Positions 1 through 6,846 of a DNA stretch of 7,521 bases are shown in pieces. Under the pieces are notes generated by a model, which was not told the origin of the DNA, ran no database searches, and saw only the letters and a program-made list of their open reading frames with translations. The position numbers were made by a program, and so were the translations under genes. Source of the stretch: Acidobacteriota bacterium (lineage in GTDB: Bacteria > Acidobacteriota > Terriglobia > Terriglobales > Acidobacteriaceae). The stretch lies in NCBI GenBank assembly GCA_021780415.1, contig JAJXYW010000122.1, positions 1 through 7,521 of the forward strand. The letters run 5' to 3'. How positions within the stretch are numbered: position 1 is the first letter of the stretch; each line of letters begins with the position of its first letter.

Positions 1-1674
1 ACCGCCCGCCACCGGGCCGCTGGAGGGCGCGATGCTCGTCACCGCGGGCGCCGGCGTCAGGTAGACGAACTGGTCGCCCTCCCAGGTGGGGCTCGTGCCT
101 CCCGCCGTGGTCACCGTCACGTCCACCGCGCCGGGCGCCTTGGCGGCGGGGCTCACGACGGTGAGGCTGGTGTCGTTGGTGACGCTCACTTTGGTTCCGG
201 CCACCGCTCCGAAGAGCACCTTGGTGGCCCCGGTGAATCCCACGCCGCTGACGGTCACCGTGGTTCCGCCTGCCAGCGGGCCCGAGCCCGGGGACAGGCT
301 CAGGACGACGGGAAGCGGCGCCACGTACGTGAACCTGTCCGCGGCCGAGGTGGCGGAGGTCCCGCCAGCCGTCGTGACCGTGATGTCCACCAGCCCCGCG
401 GCCTGCGCCGGGCTCACAGCCGTCAGGCTGAGCCCGTTAGAGGCCACGGCCACGGCGGTGGCTGCCAGAGTCCCGAACTTGACCGTCGTGCCCCCGGTAC
501 CGGAGCCGAAGTTCGCCCCGGTCACGGTGACCAGCGTTCCCCCGGTGGTCAGGCCCGCCGCCGGCGCGATGCCGCTGACGGTGGGGGTCGCGGTGTAGGT
601 GAACTTGTCAGCCGAGCTGGTGGCGCTGGTTCCGTTCGGCGTGGTGACCGTCACGTCCACCGTGCCGGCGCTGCCCGCGGGGCTGGTGCAGGTGATCTGC
701 GTGTCGGAGTTGATGGTCACGTGCGTGGCCGCGTTGCCCGCGCCGAAATCCACCTCCGTGGCGCCGGTAAAGGCCGTGCCGGTGATGATCACGGTCGTCC
801 CGCCAGCCAGCGGGCCGGCGTTGGGGCTCACGGCCGAGACCGCCGGCGCCGCGGCGGCCACCGCCACCGCGCCGTAGTCGCCCACGGCCACGGCCCGCAG
901 GCCGTTCCACGCGACGCCGTAGAGCCACTGGGAGACGGGGCTGGGCTCCGCCCGCCAGGTCAGCCCGTCCTCGCTGCTGACGATGGTGCCGGCCGCGCCC
1001 ACGGCGATGAAGCGCGAGCCGCACCAGGCCACGGCGTTCAAGTCGTCGCTCCCCTGGCCCGCGGCGGGGGTCCACCGCTTGCCGTCGGCGCTCGTCAGGA
1101 TGGTTCCCCCCTGACCGACGGCGACGAAGCGCTCCTCGCCCTGGGCGCCGCCCCACGCCACGCCGTGGAGGTCATCCGATGCCCATGTGGCGGCCGTCCA
1201 CTTCCGTCCGTCACGGCTCATCAGCACCGTTCCCTGATCGCCCACGGCCACGAAGAGCCTATGTCCCTTTGCCTCGCGGGCGCACACCGCCCGAATCGGC
1301 TCGCCGGCCACTCGCTCCAGGTGCGCCGCCTGCCAGGGCAACAGCGCCGGCTGGCGCGAGGCCTTCTCTTCTCCGGCCACGACCATCTGCGACCCGCTCC
1401 AGGCGACCGTTCCCCTCTCAGGGCCCGAGACCGCCGGGCAGGGCTCCCAGTTCAGCCCATCCGCGCTCGCGAAGGCGCTACCCTCCCGGGGTTCGGCCAC
1501 GAAGCGCGCGCCGTCCCAGGCCACCGACACCAGCCTCTGTGCCCCCGCGCCGCTGCTACGCCAAGCCAGAATCCCTGCGCGTCCGGCCGCCACCGCCATC
1601 GCCCCGCCGAGCAGGGTCAGGAGGCTTACCGCCAACACGCGAACCGCCCCAACCGTCCGATACCGTCGCGACAT
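1..1674 (-). CDS. Secreted protein with YCF48/BNR-like repeats and IPT/TIG array (3' end beyond left edge)
   Basis: The frame is open for 558 codons from an ATG at 1674-1672 to the window edge, with G/C-rich third positions; no stop is reached, so the gene is partial. Residues 1-30 look like a signal peptide or N-terminal anchor: Arg-rich start (MSRRYR), hydrophobic core VLAVSLLTLLGGAMAVAA, and AMA/AVA sites near 27-29. Residues about 45-275 carry repeats of the type F-V-A-V-G-x-x-G-T-I-L-x-S-x-D-G-x-x-W (around 141-160, 183-202, 222-241; a weaker one near 66-77), as in YCF48/BNR-like beta-propellers. Three IPT/TIG Ig-fold domains follow (about 277-361, 364-451, 454-540), each with a P-x-x-G-x-x-x-G-G-T opening and a DVTVTT-type strand; a fourth begins at 543. 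IPT arrays are usual in extracellular proteins; a surface or secreted adhesion or binding role is inference. GGGGG at 1682-1686, 7 nt upstream, is the likely ribosome site. An in-frame ATG at 1770 is possible but would bury the signal peptide. No catalytic residues are recognised. Confidence 0.88.
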   Translation of the reverse strand, partial: MSRRYRTVGAVRVLAVSLLTLLGGAMAVAAGRAGILAWRSSGAGAQRLVSVAWDGARFVAEPREGSAFASADGLNWEPCPAVSGPERGTVAWSGSQMVVAGEEKASRQPALLPWQAAHLERVAGEPIRAVCAREAKGHRLFVAVGDQGTVLMSRDGRKWTAATWASDDLHGVAWGGAQGEERFVAVGQGGTILTSADGKRWTPAAGQGSDDLNAVAWCGSRFIAVGAAGTIVSSEDGLTWRAEPSPVSQWLYGVAWNGLRAVAVGDYGAVAVAAAAPAVSAVSPNAGPLAGGTTVIITGTAFTGATEVDFGAGNAATHVTINSDTQITCTSPAGSAGTVDVTVTTPNGTSATSSADKFTYTATPTVSGIAPAAGLTTGGTLVTVTGANFGSGTGGTTVKFGTLAATAVAVASNGLSLTAVSPAQAAGLVDITVTTAGGTSATSAADRFTYVAPLPVVLSLSPGSGPLAGGTTVTVSGVGFTGATKVLFGAVAGTKVSVTNDTSLTVVSPAAKAPGAVDVTVTTAGGTSPTWEGDQFVYLTPAPAVTSIAPSSGPVAGG

Positions 1675-1855
1675 GCTCGCACCCCCTTCTTCCGGGCCCC
1701 GTCGAGAGGCGGCCCGATCCAAAGCCGTATCTGATCCCGTACAGCCTCTTCTTACTACCCCGACACCCATAGGGTTGACTCTTTGCAAAGGACGGCTTCG
1801 AAGTGGGGATGGGAGAGCAGCGAGGCCGAAGCCGCGGGCCTGCTTTCGAAACCAC

Positions 1856-1869
1856 CCCACCGCGGTGGG
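1856..1869. repeat. Perfect 14-bp palindrome
   Basis: CCCACCGCGGTGGG reads the same on both strands. It is followed at once by a small hairpin TGGGC-TTT-GCCCA (1866-1878), so the two dyads share the TGGG arm and could be alternative folds. It lies about 180 bp upstream of the start of the left-hand gene. It could be an operator or part of a leader RNA fold; its role is not known. Confidence 0.6.
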
Positions 1870-1886
1870 CTTTGCCCAGCCGAGCG

Positions 1887-1920
1887 CCGAGAGGCAAGGG
1901 GCCAACCCCTTCCCTCTCGG
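1887..1920. repeat. Long near-perfect hairpin in the intergenic spacer
   Basis: Arms CCGAGAGG (1887-1894) and CCTCTCGG (1913-1920) pair perfectly. A single C-C mismatch follows (1895/1912), then AAGGGG (1896-1901) pairs with CCCCTT (1906-1911) around a four-base loop CCAA. That is 14 pairs over 34 bases. Neither strand has a T-run after the stem, so it is not a standard intrinsic terminator. It may be a leader RNA structure of the downstream gene, a protein-binding site or a small palindromic element. Confidence 0.65.
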
Positions 1921-1998
1921 ATTAGTAACACCCCCTCCCCGCTCCGTCAAGGCGGCCTCGGCGCCGGCCCGCCGCCGGCTCCTCCCGCGGGGCCGGTC

Positions 1999-2030
1999 AA
2001 AAAAAAGGGGCGGGCCGAAGCCCGCCCCTT
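1999..2030 (-). terminator. Rho-independent terminator of the 1325-aa gene
   Basis: On the minus strand an 11-bp perfect stem AAGGGGCGGGC / GCCCGCCCCTT encloses a TTCG loop closed by C-G, the especially stable cUUCGg tetraloop. The 3' arm runs into eight T residues (1999-2006 on the plus strand read as A). It begins 22 bases after the TAA stop of the large gene. All features of an intrinsic terminator are present, so transcription of the large gene should stop here and the next gene needs its own promoter, unless there is read-through. Confidence 0.95.
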
Positions 2031-2052
2031 GAGAGTGCCGGAAAGACGATGC

Positions 2053-5000
2053 TTACCGGGTGAAGCTGAAAGCGGTCGAGACGCCGCCGTCGGGGTTGGT
2101 CACGGTGACCTGAACCGCCGTGCCCTTCGGGCAGAGGCTCTTGACCTGCTTCGCTACCAGAAGGCTGCCGCTCTTGAACACCGTCGTCACGGAGGTGCCG
2201 TTGATCTTCACCACCGCGCCGGACTGGAAGTTCGAGCCGCTCACCTTGAGGCGGAAGGGGTTGCTGGCCTTGCTCACGCCCGTGATGGAGGGAGGCGTGA
2301 TGGGGTTGATGGCCGTGATGGAGCCGTTGGCCGAGGCCGTGTTGCCCTGGCCGTCGGTGACCGTCACGGTCCAGTTGTAGGTGCCGGCCGTGGCGTAGGT
2401 GTGAGTCACCGCCTGACCGGAGGCCGTGTTGCCGTCACCGAAGTCCCAAGCGTAGGTGTAGGGCGCAATGCCGTTGCTCACGTTGGCCGCGAAGGCCACG
2501 GAGAGCGGGATGTTGCCCGAGGTGGGGGTAGCCGTGGCGCTCAGGGTCGGCGGCGTGTACTGGATCAGCCGGAAGGAGACCAGCGGGCTGATGCCCGGCT
2601 CGGCGCAATCCGTGATGTTCACTTTGATCTCTCTTGCCACCGCCACGATGATGTGGTTGCCGTAAGGGGTCGAGGTCGCGTCCCACGGGGTTCCGGCGAT
2701 CCAGTTGCCCGTCTCGGAATCCTGGCTCGTCGCGATGCCGATGATCTGGTCGCTCGTGAAGCTCGGGCTGCTGGGATTGGCCGGATCGAGGAAGAAGTAC
2801 ACCTTGGCGATCCCGGGGGAGCTGGGGCTGGCCACCACGTGAGCCGAGAGGGTGATGGCGGGGCCGGAGACCACGTCGCCGGAGACCGGCTGGACCACGT
2901 AGACCGACGGACCCACGTTGTGGACCGTGAACCAGTACTTCTTGCTCATCTTGCTGAGGCCCGCGGCATCCACCACCCGGAACTGGGCGTAGTGCGGCCC
3001 GTCGGTGAGCTGGGTGGTATCGATCGTGAAGGTCACGACGCCGCTCACGTTGTTGCTGGGCAGGCCGTACTGCTGGCCGTCCACGTAGGCGATGACCTGC
3101 GTGACGCCGTTGGGCGCGTTGTTAGTTGGGTCGCTGTAACTGACAGTGAACTCGAGGTCGCTACCGCAGACGATCCAGGAGCCGGCGGGCGAGCAGGGGT
3201 CGAAGTAAGACGGCATCGTTGGAGAGCTGATCGAGGTGATCCTGGGATTCAGGTTGACTCCATAGGAGTCGGAGCTGACCGCGGCCGTGGTGTTGCAGCC
3301 GCCGTCCGTCTCCACCACCCAGATGTACCAGGGACCATACCCGTAGGGCCAGCCCGTGGTGTTCCACTGGAAGCTCACGGGGACCGGAGTGCCGCCGGCC
3401 GGAATAGCCGCGCCCATGGAGCCGATGGCGACGCCGGTCTGCCAGCCCATGTTGGGGGTGTTATCCGTGCTCACGTACCAGGTCAGGGTGTCAATGCCCG
3501 TCTGGGCGTCGTGGACGGCGGCGGTGAGGGTCACCGTTCCCTGCAGCCTGCTGTAAGCATTGAGGGTCGTGGAGGGAAGCGTGTCCACGGAGGGGGCCAC
3601 GAAGTCGGGGTTCACGTTGAACATGCCGATGCCGGCGTAGCTGTCGGCCCACGCGAAGGCGCTGCCCACGGGGGTCACGTCGTAGAAACCGTTGAACGTG
3701 GGGTTAAAGGCGAACTGCTGGCTCGGCGGGAGCGTCGAGGGGATGGGCGAGGGTACCGCCGGGTTGGCCAGGCTGAACTGGATCAGGCCGTAGCCGGTGA
3801 CGCCGGGGAAACTGCCCAACACCGCCAGCACGTTGGGGAACTCGGTGACCACGTTGCCGGGGCCGCTCGCGAAGCCGAGGGTGTTCACCAGGGTGAGAGC
3901 AGGGCTGAACGTAACCGGCATGGTCGTCGGACCGGGGGTGGCCTCAATGGTGTAAAGAGACTTGGTATTTTCGTTGGTCAGGTAGAGGTAGTTACCGTTC
4001 TGGGCCAGAGCGTAGTTGTCGTTGTTACCGACCGCAACGGTACCGGCCACGTAAGGACCCACGCCGGGACCACCCATTGTCGTGCTCGCATCGGTGATGT
4101 CCACGACGTCCACGTGGCCGCTCTCGACAACGGCCAAGAGGGTGCTGGCGGGCCAGGCGCCGAAGCTGAGCGGGACGATCTTGCCCGAGGCCGGGCCGGC
4201 CAGGGGTACGCTCTGGAAGTAATACGGGCTCTGCGGATAACCGGCAAGGCCCCACTCTTCGAGGTGACTGCCGGTGGTGGCCAGCCAGAGGTAGCCCTGG
4301 GAGACGCCCATGAAGCTGATGTCGTCGGTGTCATGCGTCTCGAAGTAGTTTACGAGGACGGGGTGGGTCTTGTCGGTGATGTCGATCACGTAGACGAGGT
4401 TGTCGCCCTCGCTCACGTAGGCCGTGTTGCCGTCGGCGCTGGCGGCCACGAGGTAGACGCCCTCGATGCTGGTGCTGGAAGAGCACTTCGTCGGGTAGAT
4501 CTGGCCGGCGAAGGTGGGCGTGCCGGTGGAGTTGTCCAGGATGACGAGACCGCCGGCGCCGGAGGCGACGAGCAGGTAGTTGCCGCTCTGGAGAACCGAC
4601 TGCGACCAGCCTCCCGTGAGCACCTGGCCGGTCTGGGCCCAGGTGGAGGGGTCGAAGGACTGCATGCCGCGGGAGTCGGTGGCCACCGTGCCGTAGCTCG
4701 AGGACCAACCCATGTCCCACATGAAGTCACTGCACGGGCTCACGTCGTCAACGTAGGTTCCGTAGGTGCCGAAGCCCATGACCGTGTTGAACTGGGCGTC
4801 CATCAGGAAGACGTGGTCCTGGAAGGTGCCGAGCGCCACCTCGCCGTTACCGGCGGGCTGCATCGAGACGAGGTCGTCGCCGGCCTTCAGGTAGCCCTTG
4901 ATGATCAGGTAGTTGATCGGGTTGGTCAGGTCGGGGATTTGGATGATCCCAACACCCATGGTATTGAAGAGCGGGCCGAAGCTCGATCCGGGGTGGTACC

Positions 5001-6030
5001 AGACCTTGGGCACCACGGAGAAGTAGAGGTAGGGCGCCTGGTACATGAGGTAGCCGGCCTTGTAAATGCCCACCCCGAACAGGACGTCCTGGGACTCGAT
5101 GGCGTACATGTCGGTGGGAGCCACGCCGCAGGAGAGCTGGCTGATGTCGAAGAAGTGAACGAGGCCCGTGGACCAGTCGGCCGCGATGGCGATATTGCCG
5201 TTGCCGTTGCCGTCGGCCGGGGCGATGATGCTGGTGAGGTAGTGGAAGTTATTTGTGTTATAGTCCTCGTTGGTCTGGGAAATGAAATTGCCGCTCGCCA
5301 CGTCGAAGGCCTCGACGGCGGGATCGCTCGAGGCATTGTAGTTACCGGCCTGGTCAAGAGCGAGGGCGTACTGGCCGTCGGGCGTCAGGCAGACGTCCCG
5401 ATAACCCCAGTAGTGCCCCACGTAATACAGCATACCGACCATCTGGGGGTTCGTGGGGGTGGTGACGTCGAAGATGTAGGTGTTGTATTCGCCGAAGACC
5501 AGGACGGTGTTCCCGTAGAAGTTGATGGCCCAGGTCAGGTCGCCCAGTCCGGCGGTGACGTACTGGCTGGGGTTGGAGGCGGCGGCGAAGTAGAGGTCGG
5601 ACCCCGCGCTCCAGACCACGGCCGTGCCGTTGGTGGCGGTGCGGTAGGTGGGCCCACCCATCCAGTAGACGTTGGCGTTGCAGAGGCTCTCGGCCCGCGC
5701 GACCTCAGAAGCGGGGCGGCCAGCCATCTGCATGGCCTTCGCGACCATCTTGGCCACGGGCTTCTGGAAAGGCAGCTTCGGCAGCCCCTTCGGGCTGTTC
5801 ATATCCGTCTTGTTGCTCAGGAAGGCCTGCCTGCCCTGCTCGTAGGTGATGGCCTGGGAATGGGTCATCGTCTTGGCGAGGGCCCCTTTGACGGATGGCG
5901 GCCCGTCCTGGTACTGCGATTGGGGGTTACCCGCCCCCGAAAAGGGCGCGCCGGCCAGGGTCGTGAGCCCGACCAGCAGGGCCGCCATCATGGTCAGCCC
6001 TACGAACCACTTACTCCACTTGTTCTGCAT
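2053..6030 (-). CDS. Large secreted beta-propeller / Ig-like / PKD / IPT protein
   Basis: 1325 residues, ATG at 6030-6028, stop TAA at 2055-2053. The start is fixed by AGGAGG six bases upstream and by the signal peptide that follows: K4 and K7, hydrophobic core at about 8-26, A-G-A at 26-28. Residues about 118-810 contain some 13 short strand repeats with aromatic-I/V-D-I/V-T endings (for example YIFDVTTPTNP at 185-195, VYVIDITDKTHP at 546-557, VDVVDITDA at 640-648), like the LVIVD repeats of bacterial surface propellers; the number suggests two propellers. Bacterial Ig-like segments follow (about 812-926, 929-1037, 1038-1157). Next is a PKD domain (about 1158-1242) with the hallmark WDFGDG (1195-1200), then a C-terminal IPT/TIG-like domain (about 1246-1325). 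No sorting motif, transmembrane tail or catalytic triad is visible. Secretion or surface location is well supported. A role in binding matrix, polymers or other cells is inference. A terminator follows the stop, so it is probably monocistronic. Confidence 0.95.
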   Translation of the reverse strand: MQNKWSKWFVGLTMMAALLVGLTTLAGAPFSGAGNPQSQYQDGPPSVKGALAKTMTHSQAITYEQGRQAFLSNKTDMNSPKGLPKLPFQKPVAKMVAKAMQMAGRPASEVARAESLCNANVYWMGGPTYRTATNGTAVVWSAGSDLYFAAASNPSQYVTAGLGDLTWAINFYGNTVLVFGEYNTYIFDVTTPTNPQMVGMLYYVGHYWGYRDVCLTPDGQYALALDQAGNYNASSDPAVEAFDVASGNFISQTNEDYNTNNFHYLTSIIAPADGNGNGNIAIAADWSTGLVHFFDISQLSCGVAPTDMYAIESQDVLFGVGIYKAGYLMYQAPYLYFSVVPKVWYHPGSSFGPLFNTMGVGIIQIPDLTNPINYLIIKGYLKAGDDLVSMQPAGNGEVALGTFQDHVFLMDAQFNTVMGFGTYGTYVDDVSPCSDFMWDMGWSSSYGTVATDSRGMQSFDPSTWAQTGQVLTGGWSQSVLQSGNYLLVASGAGGLVILDNSTGTPTFAGQIYPTKCSSSTSIEGVYLVAASADGNTAYVSEGDNLVYVIDITDKTHPVLVNYFETHDTDDISFMGVSQGYLWLATTGSHLEEWGLAGYPQSPYYFQSVPLAGPASGKIVPLSFGAWPASTLLAVVESGHVDVVDITDASTTMGGPGVGPYVAGTVAVGNNDNYALAQNGNYLYLTNENTKSLYTIEATPGPTTMPVTFSPALTLVNTLGFASGPGNVVTEFPNVLAVLGSFPGVTGYGLIQFSLANPAVPSPIPSTLPPSQQFAFNPTFNGFYDVTPVGSAFAWADSYAGIGMFNVNPDFVAPSVDTLPSTTLNAYSRLQGTVTLTAAVHDAQTGIDTLTWYVSTDNTPNMGWQTGVAIGSMGAAIPAGGTPVPVSFQWNTTGWPYGYGPWYIWVVETDGGCNTTAAVSSDSYGVNLNPRITSISSPTMPSYFDPCSPAGSWIVCGSDLEFTVSYSDPTNNAPNGVTQVIAYVDGQQYGLPSNNVSGVVTFTIDTTQLTDGPHYAQFRVVDAAGLSKMSKKYWFTVHNVGPSVYVVQPVSGDVVSGPAITLSAHVVASPSSPGIAKVYFFLDPANPSSPSFTSDQIIGIATSQDSETGNWIAGTPWDATSTPYGNHIIVAVAREIKVNITDCAEPGISPLVSFRLIQYTPPTLSATATPTSGNIPLSVAFAANVSNGIAPYTYAWDFGDGNTASGQAVTHTYATAGTYNWTVTVTDGQGNTASANGSITAINPITPPSITGVSKASNPFRLKVSGSNFQSGAVVKINGTSVTTVFKSGSLLVAKQVKSLCPKGTAVQVTVTNPDGGVSTAFSFTR

Positions 6031-6036
6031 CCTCAA

Positions 6037-6042
6037 CCTCCT
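6037..6042 (-). promoter_or_regulatory. Shine-Dalgarno site deciding the start of the 1325-aa gene
   Basis: AGGAGG on the minus strand, six bases before the ATG at 6030. It is a full match to the anti-16S core. It selects this ATG over an in-frame ATG 34 codons upstream (6132), which would place charged residues before the signal peptide and has no comparable site. A small dyad TCTTTC-A-GAAAGA lies immediately upstream on the mRNA and could affect access to the site. Confidence 0.9.
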
Positions 6043-6095
6043 ATCTTTCTGAAAGAAAACCCACCCTGAACGCTGAACCATCGGTCGTCCGCAAC

Positions 6096-6115
6096 CCGCG
6101 GGGGTGGCCCCGCGG
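6096..6115 (-). other. GC-rich stem-loop in the leader
   Basis: Arms CCGCGGGG (6096-6103) and CCCCGCGG (6108-6115) form a perfect 8-bp stem with a four-base loop. It lies about 66 bases upstream of the start codon of the large gene and inside its predicted leader. There is no T-run after it on the minus strand, so it is not a terminator. It could be an mRNA-stabilising or regulatory stem. Confidence 0.6.
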
Positions 6116-6192
6116 CTTGGAACCGAACTCAAACGACCTCCTATTCGACTCGATCATAACCGTTCCGCCCTCCCAACGCCTTGTGCCTCGTT

Positions 6193-6222
6193 GGTCCAGC
6201 GATATCCTGCGCACATTGGACC
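6193..6222 (-). other. Compound stem-loop in the leader
   Basis: GGTCCA (6193-6198) pairs with TGGACC (6217-6222). Directly inside, GCG (6199-6201) pairs with CGC (6210-6212) across an asymmetric ACAT bulge, leaving an eight-base loop. It lies midway in the predicted leader of the large gene. I compared the leader by eye with the core motifs of the c-di-GMP-I, c-di-GMP-II, cobalamin and THF riboswitches and saw no match. Confidence 0.4.
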
Positions 6223-6362
6223 CGAAAACGGCCCCCCTCGTCAAGTGCCCGCGCCTCACGCCGAAAGGGCCCGGAACCGGAAGCTCGTCAGTGTCCGTCC
6301 CGCTTGCTCGCCTCTCGGAAAGCTCCCTTCGATCGTGAGAAACCGCGTCACCTGGCTGGAGA

Positions 6363-6390
6363 AGTCTAGCACAGCGCGGCCGGAAGTCAA
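6363..6390 (-). promoter_or_regulatory. Promoter P2 (sigma70-type, extended -10) of the 1325-aa gene
   Basis: TTGACT (6390-6385) and TAGACT (6368-6363) are separated by 16 bases, and TGC directly precedes the -10 hexamer (extended -10). The expected start is near 6356, giving a leader of about 325 nt. It has the same build as the upstream P1: a TTGAC -35, a 16-base spacer and a GTGCTA junction. It reads toward the large gene, with nothing else plausible between. Confidence 0.6.
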
Positions 6391-6485
6391 GGCGCAGCGC
6401 ATGGGACCCGTGCCGTGCAGTTGGTGCCGAAACACTCCAGCTCGACCTCCTCCCCGCCATCCGAGGGCTTTTCAAGTACAAGCGT

Positions 6486-6513
6486 AATATAGCACCCGAT
6501 TCGGGCCGGTCAA
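6486..6513 (-). promoter_or_regulatory. Promoter P1 (sigma70-type, extended -10) of the 1325-aa gene
   Basis: TTGACC (6513-6508) and TATATT (6491-6486) are separated by 16 bases, with TGC before the -10. Each hexamer matches five of six consensus bases. The expected start is near 6479, a leader of about 450 nt. An inverted repeat CCCGA-T-TCGGG (6495-6505) fills the spacer, and CCCGAACGGG (6515-6524) sits just upstream of the -35; both could be operators. Confidence 0.65.
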
Positions 6514-6584
6514 TCCCGAACGGGGCCTGGAAAGAGGCTCCGCCGGGCGGCGGGATCCGCCCCCGGATCGAGGCCGAGATCGTC

Positions 6585-6598
6585 GGTAACGCTTTACC
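6585..6598. promoter_or_regulatory. Dyad resembling a LacI-family operator
   Basis: GGTAA-CGCT-TTACC: five-base perfect arms, or a 14-bp palindrome with one mismatched pair. It stands out as an AT-containing dyad in GC-rich surroundings, about 72 bp upstream of the P1 -35. Size and symmetry are like LacI-family sites, but no regulator gene is in the window, so the assignment is a guess. Confidence 0.3.
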
Positions 6599-6762
6599 TT
6601 CCGGCCAGTTGCGGCGAGAGGGGAGGGGCCGCCGGGGGGAGGCCGACCGCCTTTCCACGCACCGGGCGCCCCCCGGATTGGCCTCGGCGAGGCGGAAGCA
6701 TTTCCTTACCTGTCAATAGATAGCCCCTGCAAGCACCGGCCCTTTCGCGCGGGCTCCCCCCC

Positions 6763-6778
6763 TGTGAGCCGCGTCACA
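6763..6778. promoter_or_regulatory. CRP-type operator 1
   Basis: TGTGA-GCCGCG-TCACA matches both half-sites of the CRP consensus TGTGA-N6-TCACA exactly. A weak minus-strand -10 (TCTATT, 6720-6715) would place the site near -62, the class I position, but its -35 is poor. The FNR half-site TTGAT is not matched. CRP, GlxR and related family members can all bind such sites; which one acts here is not known. Confidence 0.7.
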
Positions 6779-6815
6779 GAAAGGGACACCGCGGACCACA
6801 GAATGGACGGGCAAG

Positions 6816-6831
6816 TGTGATCGGGGTCACA
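6816..6831. promoter_or_regulatory. CRP-type operator 2
   Basis: TGTGA-TCGGGG-TCACA is a second exact match to TGTGA-N6-TCACA, with a spacer different from operator 1. The centres are 53 bp apart, close to five helical turns, so two dimers would sit on the same face of the DNA. The 123-bp repeat begins 15 bases beyond it. Confidence 0.7.
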
Positions 6832-6846
6832 GACGGCACCACCGGG

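Larger units (their letters stand above)
1675..1998. other. Spacer between the two large genes, with inverted repeats
   Basis: About 320 bases with no credible gene. It separates the terminator of the upstream gene from the start of the next minus-strand gene, so it should hold that gene's promoter and leader. I could not find a convincing -35/-10 pair. It does hold a 10-bp palindrome CTTTGCAAAG (1781-1790), a 14-bp palindrome (1856-1869) and a long hairpin (1887-1920). Short open frames here overlap both strands and look like high-GC noise. Confidence 0.6.

Noticed and set aside
721..1772. Plus-strand frames (up to 337 codons) over the left-hand gene
   Set aside because: They are antisense shadows. 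The minus-strand frame there is open to the edge and encodes recognisable YCF48/BNR-like and IPT repeats.
1783..6069. A 1428-codon open frame on the plus strand, antisense to the whole large gene
   Set aside because: It mirrors the G/C-ending codons of the real gene. Its translation is Val/Gly/Ala/His/Arg-rich without domains or a signal sequence, while the minus strand shows signal peptide, PKD and IPT motifs plus a ribosome site and terminator.
6031..6132. 34-codon N-terminal extension of the 1325-aa protein from an ATG at 6132
   Set aside because: It would put charged residues before a good signal peptide and lacks a ribosome site as strong as AGGAGG before 6030.
6363..6513. The two promoters are exactly 123 bp apart, the same as the repeat period at 6847-7090
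   Set aside because: Sequences downstream of P1 and P2 are not alike and neither resembles the repeat unit, so the equal number looks like coincidence.
6041..6658. 205-codon minus-strand frame upstream of the large gene
   Set aside because: Arg/Pro/Ser-rich with no domains and no good ribosome site, and both predicted promoters lie inside it.
6711..6716. Perfect minus-strand TTGACA as a -35
   Set aside because: No acceptable -10 lies 15-19 bases downstream; the bases there are GC-rich.
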